Shown: piece by piece, positions 23,601 to 34,966 of the stretch
Layout: each line of letters opens with the position of its first letter
How positions within the stretch are numbered: the first letter of the stretch is position 1
Origin: Prototheca cutis
Taxonomy: Eukaryota > Chlorophyta > Trebouxiophyceae > Chlorellales > Chlorellaceae
Assembly: GCA_002897115.2 (NCBI GenBank)
Contig: BCIH01000006.1
Location: 319,250-383,249, forward strand
Length of the DNA stretch: 64,000 bases
Direction: 5' to 3'
Program-made: the position numbers and the translations under genes
Notes under the pieces: generated by a model
Seen by the model: only the letters and a program-made list of their open reading frames with translations
What the model was told of the DNA's origin: nothing
Databases searched by the model: none

Positions 23601-24782
23601 AGGTCATCCAGGTCATGCTTGATCTGCAGAGGAATGGAGCAGCTGGAAGCTGCTGAGAGGTTGTGTGTGCAGGGGGGCCCCCCTCTGTGGACACCAATGG
23701 TCTCAAGCACACAGGACATGACAGCAGTAACCCCCTGTGTCCCAACAATTGCCAACGGGTCCATCCACACGCGCCTTAAAACCTGCCAGGTCGGTGCCAG
23801 AATGCTCCTTGCCCTGCTCATCCTGCAACATTAGCATTGAAACGTGACGCTATCATCACGCCTGCCGGGGCTGTCCTGCGCATCCAAACCTGCCAAAGAC
23901 ATCCGAAACAGGAGTGCATGCGTTGCCCGCCTCACCCGGATGCCGTCGGTCTTGGGTCGTTCGGCGGGTGCCTTGCCTGCCTTTTTCTGTGCGGCCGCCA
24001 ACCTACAGTAGTTCGTGTCCCGAGCGGCTGGAGGCATCGAAATTCGTCCAATGAGGTCACTGCTCATTTCAAAACGCGGCAAATAATCCACGGTCTGCTG
24101 CCATGGTTTTAAAAAGGACAGATCTGACCCCATCTTTTCCACCCCAAACAAGGACAAAAGATAAATAGTGGGCCTACCGTCTTGAGCGCTCCACCCATGC
24201 CATGGTGTCGTCCCCAATGTCGGACCCTGCAACCCCAAGCGTCTTGGTCGCAGCGAGGACGCCCTGCTGCTTCCGCCGCTCCCTCGACCTATGTGTGTGG
24301 AAGGGACCTCACGTGTCAAGGCATGCTGCCGCATAAACAAAAGTAACACAAGTTAGGGTGCACCCGAGACCTTGGACACCGTCAAGGAACACGCTCCAGA
24401 CAATGGAGTCCATCAACCCCCCCAAAACACACACACATAGCAGGTCCATCATCCACCATCACTCACTGTTCAATGCGCTCAGCCAGGGCTTTAGCAGCGG
24501 CTTCTTCATCCTTCTTCTTCCGCGCATCCGCAGCGGCCTGCTTCTCCTTCTCGGCTGCAGAGGTGCTGGGGCCCTCAGACAGGGGCTTGAGTCCCAGCGA
24601 GATGCGCAGCCTGCAGAGGAAGTGCGTGTATCAAGCCGCACCTCTGACCACGCTTGAAAATACAGCAGGCAAGGCCCCGCAACCGACGCACCGGCCCAAG
24701 GAACTCACTTGTTGGTCTCCTCGATGGACAGGCTTATCTCACCGCCAGCACCCCCACTTCCTTCGCCTGCATGGTCTCCCAT
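20698..24782 (-). CDS. SART1: U4/U6.U5 tri-snRNP protein SART1 / Snu66
   Basis: Spliceosome tri-snRNP component (DOT2/MDF in Arabidopsis). The first exons are firm: 24709-24782 (MGDHAGEG...), 24467-24610, 24178-24288, 23936-24002, then an exon starting at 23822. Family motifs in order: LSIEETNKLRISLGLKPL, TMAWVERSRR, a stretch GEEMILTLEDRGILDDKGN, LWEEDGQKRTLLDKYDEE, ADYYTAEEMAQ, FQPKKTKKVRKLKKKALTAE, ALKGKSKVGLDPMSLAERL, GSGLAGVLNLLHQRGDL, DEYGRVLTPKEAWRENCHQ, and FHGIFPSKRSQEKKQRKVAE near the end. These match SART1 along its length, including the TPKEA(F/W)R block near the C-terminus. The middle has long Ala/Glu and Pro-rich stretches. The later exons (below about 23.8 kb) are placed only by frame and similarity, so boundaries there are approximate; total length is probably 800-950 aa. 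Confidence 0.9.
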
Positions 24783-26153
24783 GCCCACTCGACACTACGT
24801 GCCACTCGCCTGGGATGCCCGGGTCAGCTGGACAGCCGCCAGGCCCTGTGACACTGTCGACAGCGGTGGAAGGATGGCCCCGGTCCCAGGGAGCAGGCCT
24901 CAAGGCAACGCCTGGCGCAGGGTCGCGCGGCTTTATAGTTCCAATATAATGTTGAATTAAAATATGGTCATTAGTGTCACCGCATGAATGATGCCGACGC
25001 TTCCAGTTGCAGGCAGGCCCCTTCCGGATCATTTCGGCAGATTGGGCGCCGAAGTGAAGGGCGACCAAGCTGCCCAGAAATCCTGCCCAAGCCTGGCCCA
25101 GACAACTGACTGCTAGATCAAGAAGGCTTGATGCTCGTTTATACCACTGGTATGGTTTATCAAAAACCGTTCATAACTTGTGAAAAATTGGGTTGCAGAA
25201 GTAAGAGTGCATGCAAGCGGGCCTGGACTTCCCTCAGCTAGCGGGATTGGCCAGCTCTGCAGCATCAGTGATGATACACATGTTGGCAGTGCCTCAGCGC
25301 CTTGGATGGGTGGAAATGGGTAAAGAACCACCCTTGTTAGTTTGATGTGACTTGCTACTTCACAAGGCCAAGTTCAGCCTGCCTGGATGCCAAGAGTACT
25401 CAAATGCGGCGGGACCACACACCATCGAGGCGAGTGTGCCGTGAGCCGTGCGCTGAGTTTCTGAATCACGCCTCTGTTGCCAGGCCAAATTTGGCCCGAG
25501 ACATGGTCTTTTGTCTCCAGACTGCGCTGGACTGTACCCCAGCGTCTTCTCCAGGGGACAGCTCAGGCCATTGCCCGTTCTTTTGTTGAGGAGCTATGCT
25601 GGCCATCATAGCCGGCCCTTGGAGCTTGTTAGACGCAGCTCTGGCATGCTCCACAGGAGTGGAAAGGTGCTGTCACGCCGTGCCACTACCTAGGCATGCC
25701 CTGTCGTACTATTCAACACAACCCAGCGACACTTCTTGTTGACCACATCAAGAATGCTGAGCATTTGCAGCAGAGTTTGTGCTGTGATCAAGGGGCTGAT
25801 TCAGTCCAGATACAGATAGCGGGTTGATCAGTTTGTCAGGAAAATTGGGCACGAGGATGCAGCACTCAAGAGTGGTCCCGTTTTAGGCTTCCGTCCATCT
25901 GGGCAGAACTTGCGCGTCCTGGCTGGCCACCAAGTTAGAAAAAATGCATGGTCCCTCGGCAAGCCAGACTCCCACGCGCCTGCACCCGTGTCAGGCAGAA
26001 AGGAGCCGTCCTCCGATTTTTTCTCCCTCTTTTGCGACTGGAGCGCAGTTTGCCCCGCGGGGATAGGGTGTTTGCGTATCGCCGCCGGGCCATCGCCGGG
26101 CCGGCACCTCGCAGCGGGCTCGGGCCGAAGCAGGGCAGCCTGCGTCGCACACC
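24783..26153. other. 1.4-kb divergent intergenic region, SART1 / ABCE1
   Basis: One of the two largest gene-free stretches. It should hold both promoters. Base composition is mixed, with AT-rich patches near 24940-24970 and 25130-25190. I searched by eye for tRNA-like and coding patterns and found none that hold up. Confidence 0.5.
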
Positions 26154-26867
26154 ATGCCGCCAAAGAAGAAGGATAAGAATGCGAGTGGCGAGCAGACGCT
26201 GACGCGTATCGCCATCGTCAGCAGCGACAAGTGCGTGGCGCAGCTGCTCGCTCACGGGGCGCCGTGAGCTGTCCGGCCCATCGTGTTCGAGGGACTCAGC
26301 CAGGACCACCCCGTGCCCCTCCTTTGCGCAGATGCAAGCCCAAGAAGTGCCGCCAGGAGTGCAAGAAGAGCTGCCCCGTCGTCAAAATCGGTGCGTTTGG
26401 TGGGACAGGGAAGAGGGGGCAGCGACCAGGCTGACGATCCAGACAAGTGGGGTCAGTCTGAACGCCTGTGCGCCCGCGAGCCCCTCCTGCAGGCAAGCTT
26501 TGCATTGAGGTTGAGCCGTCCAGCAAGATTGCCTGGATATCGGAGGAGCTGTGCATCGGCTGTGGTATCTGCGTCAAGGTCAGTGGGGACGGCGGTGGTG
26601 GTGGCAGGGACAGGGGGCGGCAAGGGATTGCCTGTGCAGAATTTAAAGCTAGCAAGCAGTCACTTGCAGTGCTCTGGTACTGATGATTCCGTGCTCTCCC
26701 ATCTGCCTGACCTCCCAACAGAAATGCCCGTTTGATGCCATCATGATCATCAACCTGCCCAAGGACCTGGAGAAGGAAACCACCCATCGCTACGGCGCCA
26801 ACACCTTTAAGCTGCACAGGTCTGGAAACATTTGTTTTGATTGCTTTGGGTCCTGACACACACACAC

Positions 26868-26953
<86 letters not shown>

Positions 26954-28513
26954 TTTGACCTCCCACGACAATCGCTTCTTTACAGGCTGCCCGTGCCGCG
27001 CCCTGGGCAAGTGCTGGGTCTGGTGGGCAGCAACGGTACCGGCAAGTCGACGGCGCTGAAGATCCTGGCTGGCAAGCTCAAGCCCAACCTGGGTCGGTTC
27101 GCCAGCCCTCCGGATTGGGCAGACATTCTCGCTTTCTTCCGTGGTTCGGAGCTGCAAAACTACTTTACGCGCATCCTGGAGGACGACGTGCGCGCCATCA
27201 TCAAGCCGCAGTATGTCGACCACATCCCACGTGCCATCCGCGGCAATGTCGGCCAGCTGCTCAAGGAAAAGGACCAGCGTGGCCTGCGTGAACAGTTGCT
27301 CGTCGAGCTGGACCTGGAACAGGTTACGGACCGCAACGTGGAGGTGCTGTCTGGCGGCGAGCTGCAGCGCTTTGCCATCGCGACCGTGGCCCTTCAGGAC
27401 GCCGGGGTGTACATGATTGACGAGCCGTCGTCGTACCTGGACGTCCGCCAGCGTCTCAAGGCGGCGGAAGTCATCCGTGGTCTCCTGTCCATCGACAAGT
27501 ATGTCATTGTCGTCGAGCACGACTTGTCAGTCCTGGACTACCTTTCCGACTTCATCTGCTGCCTGTATGGCAAGCCCGGCGCCTACGGCGTGGTGACGCT
27601 GCCGTTCAGCGTGCGCGAGGGCATCAACATCTTTCTGGGCGGGTTTGTGCCCACGGAGAACCTGCGTTTCCGCGAGGAGTCGCTGAGCTTCAAGGTTTCC
27701 GACACCAGCGTGGAGGGCGACGAGGGTGCCAAGCGCTTCCTGTCGTACCGCTACCCAGCCATGACCAAGACGCAGGGCAACTTCAAGCTGCACATCGAAG
27801 CTGGCGAGTTCACGGATTCCGAAATCATCGTCATGCTGGGCGAGAATGGCACGGGCAAGACCACGTTCATCCGCATGCTCGCCGGTTTGGTGAAGCCCGA
27901 CGCAGCGCTGGAGGAGCAGTTGGACGAATTTGCCGTGTCCTACAAGCCGCAGAAGATCTCGCCCAAGTTTGGGGGCACGGTTCGTGAGCTGCTGCACAAG
28001 CGCATCCGCGACACGTACCAGCACCCCAGTTTCCAGGCAGACGTCGTGCGGCCGCTGCAGGTCGATGGCCTGCTGGACAACGAGGTCCAGACGCTGTCAG
28101 GCGGTGAGCTCCAGCGCGTGGCCATCACCATGTGCCTGGGCACGCCCGCCAATGTCTACCTGATTGACGAGCCCAGCGCCTACTTGGACTCGGAGCAGCG
28201 CATCATCGCCGCCAAGGTCATCAAGCGCTTCATCATGCACTCCAAGAAGACAGCCTTCGTCGTCGAGCACGACTTCATCATGGCTGCCTACTTGGCAGAC
28301 CGGGTCGTGGTATACGAGGGCAAGCCCTCGGTCGAGGCCACTGCCCACACGCCTCAGACCCTGCTCACGGGCATGAACCTGTTCCTCAAGAACCTGGAAA
28401 TCACGTTCCGCCGCGACCCCACAAACTACCGCCCGCGCATCAACAAGAAGGAGTCGGTGAAAGACCGGGAGCAGAAGCATGCAGGGACCTACTACTACCT
28501 CGGCGACGACTGA
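26154..28513 (+). CDS. ABCE1: Ribosome-recycling ATPase ABCE1 / RLI1
   Basis: Splits post-termination ribosomes with eRF1/Pelota and acts in initiation. Exons 26154-26230, 26332-26390, 26493-26578, 26722-26819, 26986-28513 give 615 aa (yeast 608). The N-terminal Fe-S domain has both cysteine clusters, [16 protein letters not shown] and [15 protein letters not shown]1: Walker [13 protein letters not shown], signature LSGGELQRF, Walker [11 protein letters not shown], His-loop VVEHD. NBD2: Walker [34 protein letters not shown]. The hinge region and C-terminal [13 protein letters not shown] are typical. Four introns cut the Fe-S part; the rest is one exon. Intron 4 is largely a CA microsatellite. 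The ATG at 26154 is preceded by ACACC and followed by a Lys-rich start, as in orthologues. Confidence 0.97.
26855..26950. repeat. CA dinucleotide microsatellite, about 96 nt
   Basis: Nearly perfect (CA)n with a short CG interruption around 26875-26883, filling much of ABCE1 intron 4. Confidence 0.95.
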
Positions 28514-29028
28514 TCGGGCGGCCCTTGTTGGTGTGCCGCTGTGAGCTGGATGACGTGCCATCCAGCCAGCCAGCCAGCCACAAGGCGCTGTGATGACACG
28601 CAAACCTTCCGGGTGACCGTGGTGGGGGCGCCGATACGCGCCTGCGCCAGTTTGCATCCAGCCCGCGGACGACGTGCGCTGAGAACAAGGCTCTCGGTGT
28701 TTGACCGAGGCCTTCACCAAAGCATGCCCTGCCACACTCCGATCCACTGCCTCCCAGCGGCGGAGCTGATTCTTGTTCATTTTCTCGTGGCCAGAGGGGG
28801 ACTGCATGCACACCGCTGCGGCCCGGCCAAAGTGCTGCTGACGTGCATGCCGCAATAACCATTTGTTTGGCAGTGGCACTCAGTGACCAGCTCAGCAAGT
28901 GGGAAATGCAATGTCGTTGCCCTCACCTCGCTTGCCCTATCTGCTGCTTCTGCTGCGTAGAATGAGACTGTGTGTAAACAACGTCATTTTCCTGCGGTCT
29001 TAGGGCCCCGCCACCAACGTCATCCCAA
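28514..29028. other. Convergent 3' region, ABCE1 / NELF-B
   Basis: 515 bp between two converging stops. It includes a short CCAG/AGCC tandem near 28560-28580. No exon seen. Confidence 0.5.
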
Positions 29029-32000
29029 TCACTCGTCTTCGAGATAGGCAAACAGGGTGGGCGCAGTTGCCGGGGTCAAACCCGGGACACGCTGGGGGAA
29101 CAATGCGTAAGTAGCTCTGACGCCGTCGGGCCCGTGATCGGTCGGTAGCCCGGCCTCCAGGCTGGGCAGGCTGGCCTGCGAAGACACGGCGCCCTCTGGC
29201 CACAGGTCCGACCCCGCACCCCAGGGCTCCAGTTCCTCTGCCACAAACTTGCGCTTCTTATACCGCTTCCGGCTTTTCCTGTCGTGATGGTTAGATGGAT
29301 GGATCGTGCTAGGGTTATTGTTGTTGATAAATTTTCCCTTTTTTTGTTTTGGGGGTGGGGGGGGGGGGGGGGGGGTTTTGCACGAGAATGAATAGGGGAT
29401 GGGCCTACCCTTCTGCACCAGGATGCCCCCCGCTATCTGCGCAAAAACCTGAAACCCTCCCCCCACGGGGCAGACACCCAACAAACACACCTGCTGTTGC
29501 TGAGGGTGAGGTGGAGATAGTTGGCGAGGGGGATGAGGGGGATGGCTCGCCCTCCCGCCAGCAGCAACCTTAACACCTCCTCATGCACGGCTGTCTCCGA
29601 GTCAACGACCTTGATCAGGATGGCATCCACTGCCAGACTCCAGATCTCATCGCCAATCTTCACCAGCCCGTCTGGAGGGGTGCAAAACAGGTTTAGAATG
29701 CGTGCGTGCGTGCGTGTATGCAGCCGCCAGCAAGCCCCAAGATAACAACATCCTGACTGGGCTCACTCAACCCCCGCAGGCTCTGCCCCAAAGCCCCCTT
29801 CAAACTCTGGGACAACCCCTACACGCACCGGCGTAGAGATCTGCCAGCTGGCGGGCCAGCGTGAACCCAAAGGGTGCAAACTCCGGGATGCACCGGTCCG
29901 ACATCGTCTCCATTGCCACAGCCTGGTGTGCGGAGGCACAATGGTTTTGTCCTGGTTTGAAAGAGCCGCTGCCATTTATGGGCATGCTCAAGTCTCAATG
30001 CTGATCACAGGTACCCCCGACCAGGTTGCCACCAGCCACAATACACACATGAAAAAATATCTCCCCCCCCCCCCCCCCCCCCCACCCCCACACTACACAG
30101 ACAAACAAAGCAACACCATGGTCTTGAGGAGGCAGGTGGCGGTGGGTCTGTCTCGCTCCTCCAATCGCTCTAAAAGATACATCTGCACCACTTTGCGAAC
30201 GAGCTCGCTTCGGGCTAGCAGGCCCGGCAGTGTCTCCAGTAAGTTCCGCTCCGTCTCTGTGGAATGCGGCTTTGTTGCTCATGGTTGGTCGCACAAGCAC
30301 AAGCACTCCGCTGGAGATGGACAGACCCAGGGCCAATTCAGCTGCGCACGGTCCTTGCCAAGCACACACAAATGCGACCTTTCTGAGATGATGAAAAGCA
30401 CCCCAGTCCAACCACGGCTCCCCCTGCTCAAGGCCCGTCCCCTCCACAGACTCCACCTTCCCATCCCAACCCAACACCCACCGGGGTCAACGGCCGTGTC
30501 TTCGCCGGCTCGCAACATGCCGTCAAGCATGAGGCTTGCCAGCAGCGGGTAAACAGAGCTCAACAGCTCCTCATCCGCAGCTGCAAAGTTGTCGACATCG
30601 GTTGAGGTGGAAAACTCTGGCAAATTGGATCCTGCTGTGGTCTGTGGGTTTCTTTTCAAGCCGGCTAATCCTCGCTTCCAAAACCCCACCAACGAATGCA
30701 CGCACGTGCAAACGCCAGGCGGCCGCTGCGCATGCCAGCACGGCCATTGACTGCGAGCTGGATGAGCCTGGTGAGCAGGACCAGATTGGTATCATCCTTT
30801 GGCTGCCGCTCCTCCTCCACCGCCACCGCGATGCGCCGCAGTACCTGCGGGCCATGGCGGTTGATGGCAATTGGGAGGGTGAACGCTGTGCAGACCATGC
30901 TCTGCAAGGAGCCACTCCGTCCTCCGGACGACTTCCCCCCCTCTTTCAATGACCACCCTCTGTGCACCTGGTACAACAGGAGATGGAGCGTGGGTGGGTC
31001 GCGCAGGATCATGGCCGCATCGCCAAGCTCCTGTCCAGAGTCGTGGGCAGCAGAGGCGCCAGGCACACCCGACGACTCGGCATCGCCGCTCGCTGAACCA
31101 CCTGCTTGATTTCTTAGGAGAAACAACCTGGGGTGCGTGCACTCTCTTGCCACAGGAAGACGAGTTGGCGTGAGCACCGTCCCTGCGCTTGTCCCATCAC
31201 AAACACCACCACCAATACCACGACTCTCATCGGACCGTGAAAGCCGTCATTGCCGCCGACATCGCTCCCGGCGGCATCTTCGTCGTCATCGTCGTCGTCT
31301 CGGACAACCGTAGCTGCCCGACGCACCCCTCGCCGCCCCCCGGCACTCCTTCTGGGCCTTGGAGGTAGTTTTGCATCGTCAAACCTCGCAAACCACAACG
31401 CCAATTCCTGCAGGCGTCGGGCGTCCAACCGCCCGTCGGCCAGGCAGGCGTCTAGTGTCCACGACAGTTTATGGCAGGGGTCGCGCGCCGCGGGTTCGCC
31501 CGCGCCCCCGTCGTGCAGTGCCATGAGAAGCTGCGAGCGCAGCGCACACAGCGCGGCCTCCCCCGCACCGCAGACCGGCGCATCGCCGTCGCGAAAGCGC
31601 ACCCTGATCAGCTCTGCGATGCCACGGTATATCTGTCGCCCTTGGCCCACCATGGCGCACAGCTGCTGCAGCGCGGCGCTGCCCCGACGCAGCACCCGCC
31701 GCGGCAGCGGCGGCGGCGCACGTCGACGACGCTGTTGTTGTTGTTCTTGTCGCTGGTGGTGCTGGTGCTGGTGGGGGTGGTGGGACGACAATATCATCGA
31801 TGGGCGGTCGACGGCAGACCCCGCATCACGATCTCCATCGGTGCCAGGACCGCCACCACCGCTATGCAGATCAACGGCAAACCCGGCGGTGCTCATGTCC
31901 AGGACCCTCATGACCGTCGCGGTTTCGTGGCAGTACCTGACGACCAACGGCAACGCGTGCGACTGGAGGAGCTTGCGGTCCAGCTCCCAGACCTGGCGCT

Positions 32001-32755
32001 GCACACCCGCCGGCAACTCAGCAAACAGGTCGCCATCTGCCACCAGCTGCTTCAAAANCCCCGCGGGCACGGGGTTCAACCGGTCCAGCACCGCCAGCGG
32101 CACCGCCCGAAGCTCCGCCAGACCCACAAAAGGGAAGGAAGCCTCCAGCAGCCGCAACAGCCCATCCGCGTCCAGTCGATCCACGCGAGCCAACAGCGCC
32201 GCACACGCCGATCGAAGGACGTGCCGGTACGCCTCGGACCTTCAGAACGTTGGTGTCGCCATTGGGACGGAAAATTATAAGGGTGAGCATCCACATCAAG
32301 GTTCTGTTCTCAGCAACAAGTCCATCATCGACGATGGATGGATGCAGTGCATCCCAGTGGCGCAACGCTTTCCTTGCCCACAGACCGTCCCAAATGCTAC
32401 CTCGTTTGCTTTATTTTTCGAACAATAACTGGCATTGCGCAGTGAAATCCATGCTGCAACGAAACCCAGTGTCCAAATCGCAGAACCTCAAACACCAACA
32501 CCTGGGCACGCCGAGTTGGTCGAGGACCTCCAGCAGCGGAACGCAGCGTGGATCGCGCAGTCCGCCGCGACGCTGGATCTCGGCGATGGCTTGCAGCGGG
32601 TCATGCATGGACAGCATGCCCTGCACATACTCCTGCCCGGCCTGGCCGACGAGCACTGTGGTCGCAGAGCCGCCGTCCTCCGTGCCGCCGGTCGTGGCAC
32701 CGCCGGCACGCACCCCCGAGACTGCCGCACTGACCTGCGGTGCCTGAGAGACCAT
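29029..32755 (-). CDS. NELFB: Negative elongation factor B (NELF-B / COBRA1)-like protein
   Basis: NELF-B is a HEAT-like scaffold of the complex that holds RNA polymerase II near promoters in animals. Exon 1 (32502-32755) holds MHDPLQAIAEIQRRGGL...PLLEVLDQLGVPR, matching the N-terminal EPLKAIEQFQ...LPFLDLHGTPR block of NELF-B. Exon 2 (31236-32239) contains LFAELPAGVQRQVWELDRKL, LCALRSQLLMALHD and DPCHKLSWTLDACL, the most conserved blocks. Exon 3 (30968-31101) has AMILRDPPTLHLLL (human SMILCDPFAINTLAL). Further minus-strand exons down to 29029 carry DDTNLVLLTRLIQLAV, ELLSSVYPLLASLMLDG, PFGFTLARQLADLYA and ETAVHEEVLRLLLAG in the right order; their edges are approximate. A His/Gln/Arg-rich and an Asp-rich insertion interrupt exon 2. 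One N at 32058. The whole-length collinearity makes the family call strong even without a database search. Confidence 0.86.
29351..29375. repeat. Poly-G tract
   Basis: G5-T-G19 on the plus strand, C in the transcript, in a NELF-B intron. It is the main long tract with G rather than C on the plus strand. Confidence 0.9.
30063..30083. repeat. Poly-C tract, 21 nt
   Basis: Run of C in another NELF-B intron, just downstream of an A-rich segment. Confidence 0.9.
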
Positions 32756-32822
32756 CCTATCTGGTCTCAGGTGCTAGTTGTCGTCGCCGCACACAGTACA
32801 GGAGCATCACCGAACATAGCCG

Positions 32823-33233
32823 CTAGCGCTGGGCGGGGACCTGCTGCACCTGGCAAGCTCGACGCCGCAGTTCCTTCACCACCCTCGCCAGTGCCTGNCA
32901 AGAATGTATGGGAATGAGGTCACGCCTGGATTAACACCATTATGGGAGTTGGGGAATGGTGGCAGGGCTTGCCTGCGGACGAACAGTCACCGCCACACAG
33001 GCCACACACTGGCGCGGCGCCAGGTGTGATCTGAGCCCCTGAAGCGCCCTGTCCAACAGCTGGAAAAGGCCTGCACAGCAATTGATTGCTCCGTTGCACA
33101 CCTCGGGATTGACCCCGCTCTCCAGCAAGGCGATGCAGATGGACAGCTGTTCCTTGTCCAGCCCTGTGTCCAGCAGTTTGGCGAGCTCGTACGCACGGTC
33201 GAGGGCCTCGGCTGCCAGCCCGTTGCTGTTCAT
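32823..33233 (-). CDS. MZT1: Mitotic-spindle organizing protein MOZART1 (GIP1)
   Basis: Tiny gamma-tubulin complex partner that binds GCP N-termini and is needed for microtubule nucleation. Two exons, 33102-33233 and 32823-32894, join in phase 0 to give 67 aa. Exon 1 carries the family core: RAYELAKLLDTGLDKEQL, then SICIALLESGVNPE; exon 2 continues with ALARVVKELRRRA and a short tail ending PAQR. Animal and plant MOZART1 proteins are about 70-80 aa with the same LxTGLD and GVNPEAL(A/S)xVVKELR pattern, so both halves are recognised independently of each other. The gene is easily missed because exon 2 is only 24 codons and its acceptor region includes an N (32898). It lies 67 bp upstream of the NELF-B start on the same strand. 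Confidence 0.93.
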
Positions 33234-33594
33234 GACGCCCCGATCATGTCAAATGCTTGCGTTCATGTCGCTGATCATGGGAATTGGCGTCAGTTTTGAT
33301 AAGTGACGGGTCTAGACGCGCGTGTTTCCCGTCGTCGCGACATGAGACGACGGCTGACGATTGGGCAGCGATCAGCTTCCGGGATTTTGGTTTTGCTGAG
33401 AACACCTCCTGTTCCACCAGCAGCACGGACAGTGTCCTTTTCCCATAACTGTCACTCCCATGAGGTAAGAACATGATTGCTCTTGCGCTGCCATGATGCT
33501 GCCCTGGCCCGGACCGCCAGGTAACAACGGGCATGACAGCAGCAGGAAATCCTGACGCTGGCCTCATGTAGGCAGACGACCAACCTTTCTGCAT
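33234..33594. other. Intergenic, GOS1 / MOZART1
   Basis: 361 bp between two minus-strand genes, holding the MOZART1 promoter. The minus-strand open frame filling it has no family resemblance and is probably chance. Confidence 0.5.
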
Positions 33595-34966
33595 TCACTT
33601 GTTGACCCAGTAGATGAGGATGAAGAGCAGGCATGCCGCGACGACACCGCCCAGGACGAGGTTGTCCTTGTTCTTCTTCCTGCGAATGGCATTGAGCAGG
33701 GTGTTGACCACGGGAAAAGCGGCGCCCACGCCCGACAGCTTGCCGGTCACGCCGTCAAATGTCTCCCGCTGCGCGCTGAGGCCCGAGGCCACGCTGTGCG
33801 CGCTGTGCAGCACGCCCTCCAGCGCAGCGTGCGAGCTGGCCACCAGGCCCCGCTCCCGCAACAGCTGGCCCATGGTCGAGCCGGCGCCCAGTGCGGGAGA
33901 GGCCGAGCCGGTGCCAGAGCCCACACCCAGCAGGTCTGACCGGTCCCGCGCCGAACCCACCGCCGCAGATTGCCGCCGAAACTCCTGCAGCAGCATGGTG
34001 TTGTCGCTCGGTTTCATAACAAGGATGGTAGTATCGGGAGAGGAACGCCGGCTTGCCATGGTCAGGAGCCAGCACTTGAACGCAAGCAGGACAGTGGCAG
34101 CAGATATGCAAGATCGATGTCCCCACAGGTTCCACGATGCGTGCCACCCTCTCCCCCCCCCAGCTTGCCTGCATGTAGTCGTGCAGAATGTCCCGATGGC
34201 GCGCCAGAGTGTGAGCCCGCGTGTCTGATGCCCCACCCAGACAGCCGCGCATCGCTTCGTTCGTGTCAGACAGCTGGGCCAAAAGGCGCTCAATCTCCTT
34301 GGACTTGCTTTGCAGCAGCTGCGTGGCGAGGTGGCGTGGAGTAGATGTGTGTTGCAGGAGAATTGATGGTGCCATGGTCAGATGCTTCCCTGCAAAATCT
34401 CCAGTCAGACCCTAAGCGAGGTGCAACCGAAACCGGTGGCGCCACCTGCACGGCTGCCACCGCCAGAGCGCCGTCACCGCCCAAGCCAAGCGAAGCCTCC
34501 GCTTCAGAACCCCCCACACCCACCTGGTCAGCTGCCAGGCCACTCTCTCCTCGCGTATATCCATACTCAAACTGAGAACACAGCTTGCTGTATGCCGCCA
34601 GCTTCACATCCAGTTCGCTTTCCACTTTTCTGGCCTGGAGTGGCGTCCCATGGAGGCAGATCATTTCAGGCTGGTGTGGGGCAGGATCACCGCGATCCAC
34701 GACATGCGGGAATCGCTGGCACCATAGCACCGCTGCTTACCTCTCGTCGAAGCTCCTCCCACTGCCCACGGGACTGATCGGGCGCTGGCCGTGAGGGTGT
34801 TGTTGGCCTGCAGCGCGCACGCAGTGGGCGGTTCCAACGTGACCAACAAACGGCATCGCACGTAGCGGGGATGCAAGATCCAATGATTTGGCGTAGAATG
34901 CGGCGACACAGATTGCAGGAGCCCCCAAACCACATCTCACGAGCCCACTTGCCCCGCATAAGCCAT
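33595..34966 (-). CDS. GOS1: Golgi Qb-SNARE GOS1 / GOSR1 (GOS28)
   Basis: Vesicle-fusion SNARE of the Golgi. Exons 34949-34966 (18 nt), 34741-34761 (21 nt), 34524-34634, 34169-34318, 33595-33984 give 229 aa, the normal length. Order: MAYAGQ, WEELRRE, ARKVESELDVKLAAYSKLC, then IERLLAQLSDTNEAM, HRDILHDYMQ joined to EFRRQSAAVGSARDR, a Qb SNARE helix, NTLLNAIRRKKNKDNL and a C-terminal membrane anchor (VLGGVVAACLLFILIYWV) with only NK after it. The join HDYMQ-EF matches HDYTQEF of animal GOSR1, which fixes the exon 4/5 boundary and shows that intron 4 begins with GC (CAG|GCAAGC), not GT. The first two exons are unusually small but keep frame with the family N-terminus. Confidence 0.93.

Noticed and set aside
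26296..26949. Cys/Val and His/Thr repeat proteins around the CA microsatellite
   Set aside because: Translation of a dinucleotide repeat inside ABCE1 intron 4.
33244..33594. 116-codon minus-strand frame between GOS1 and MOZART1
   Set aside because: No family resemblance. It fills the spacer and lacks conserved features, so it is likely chance.
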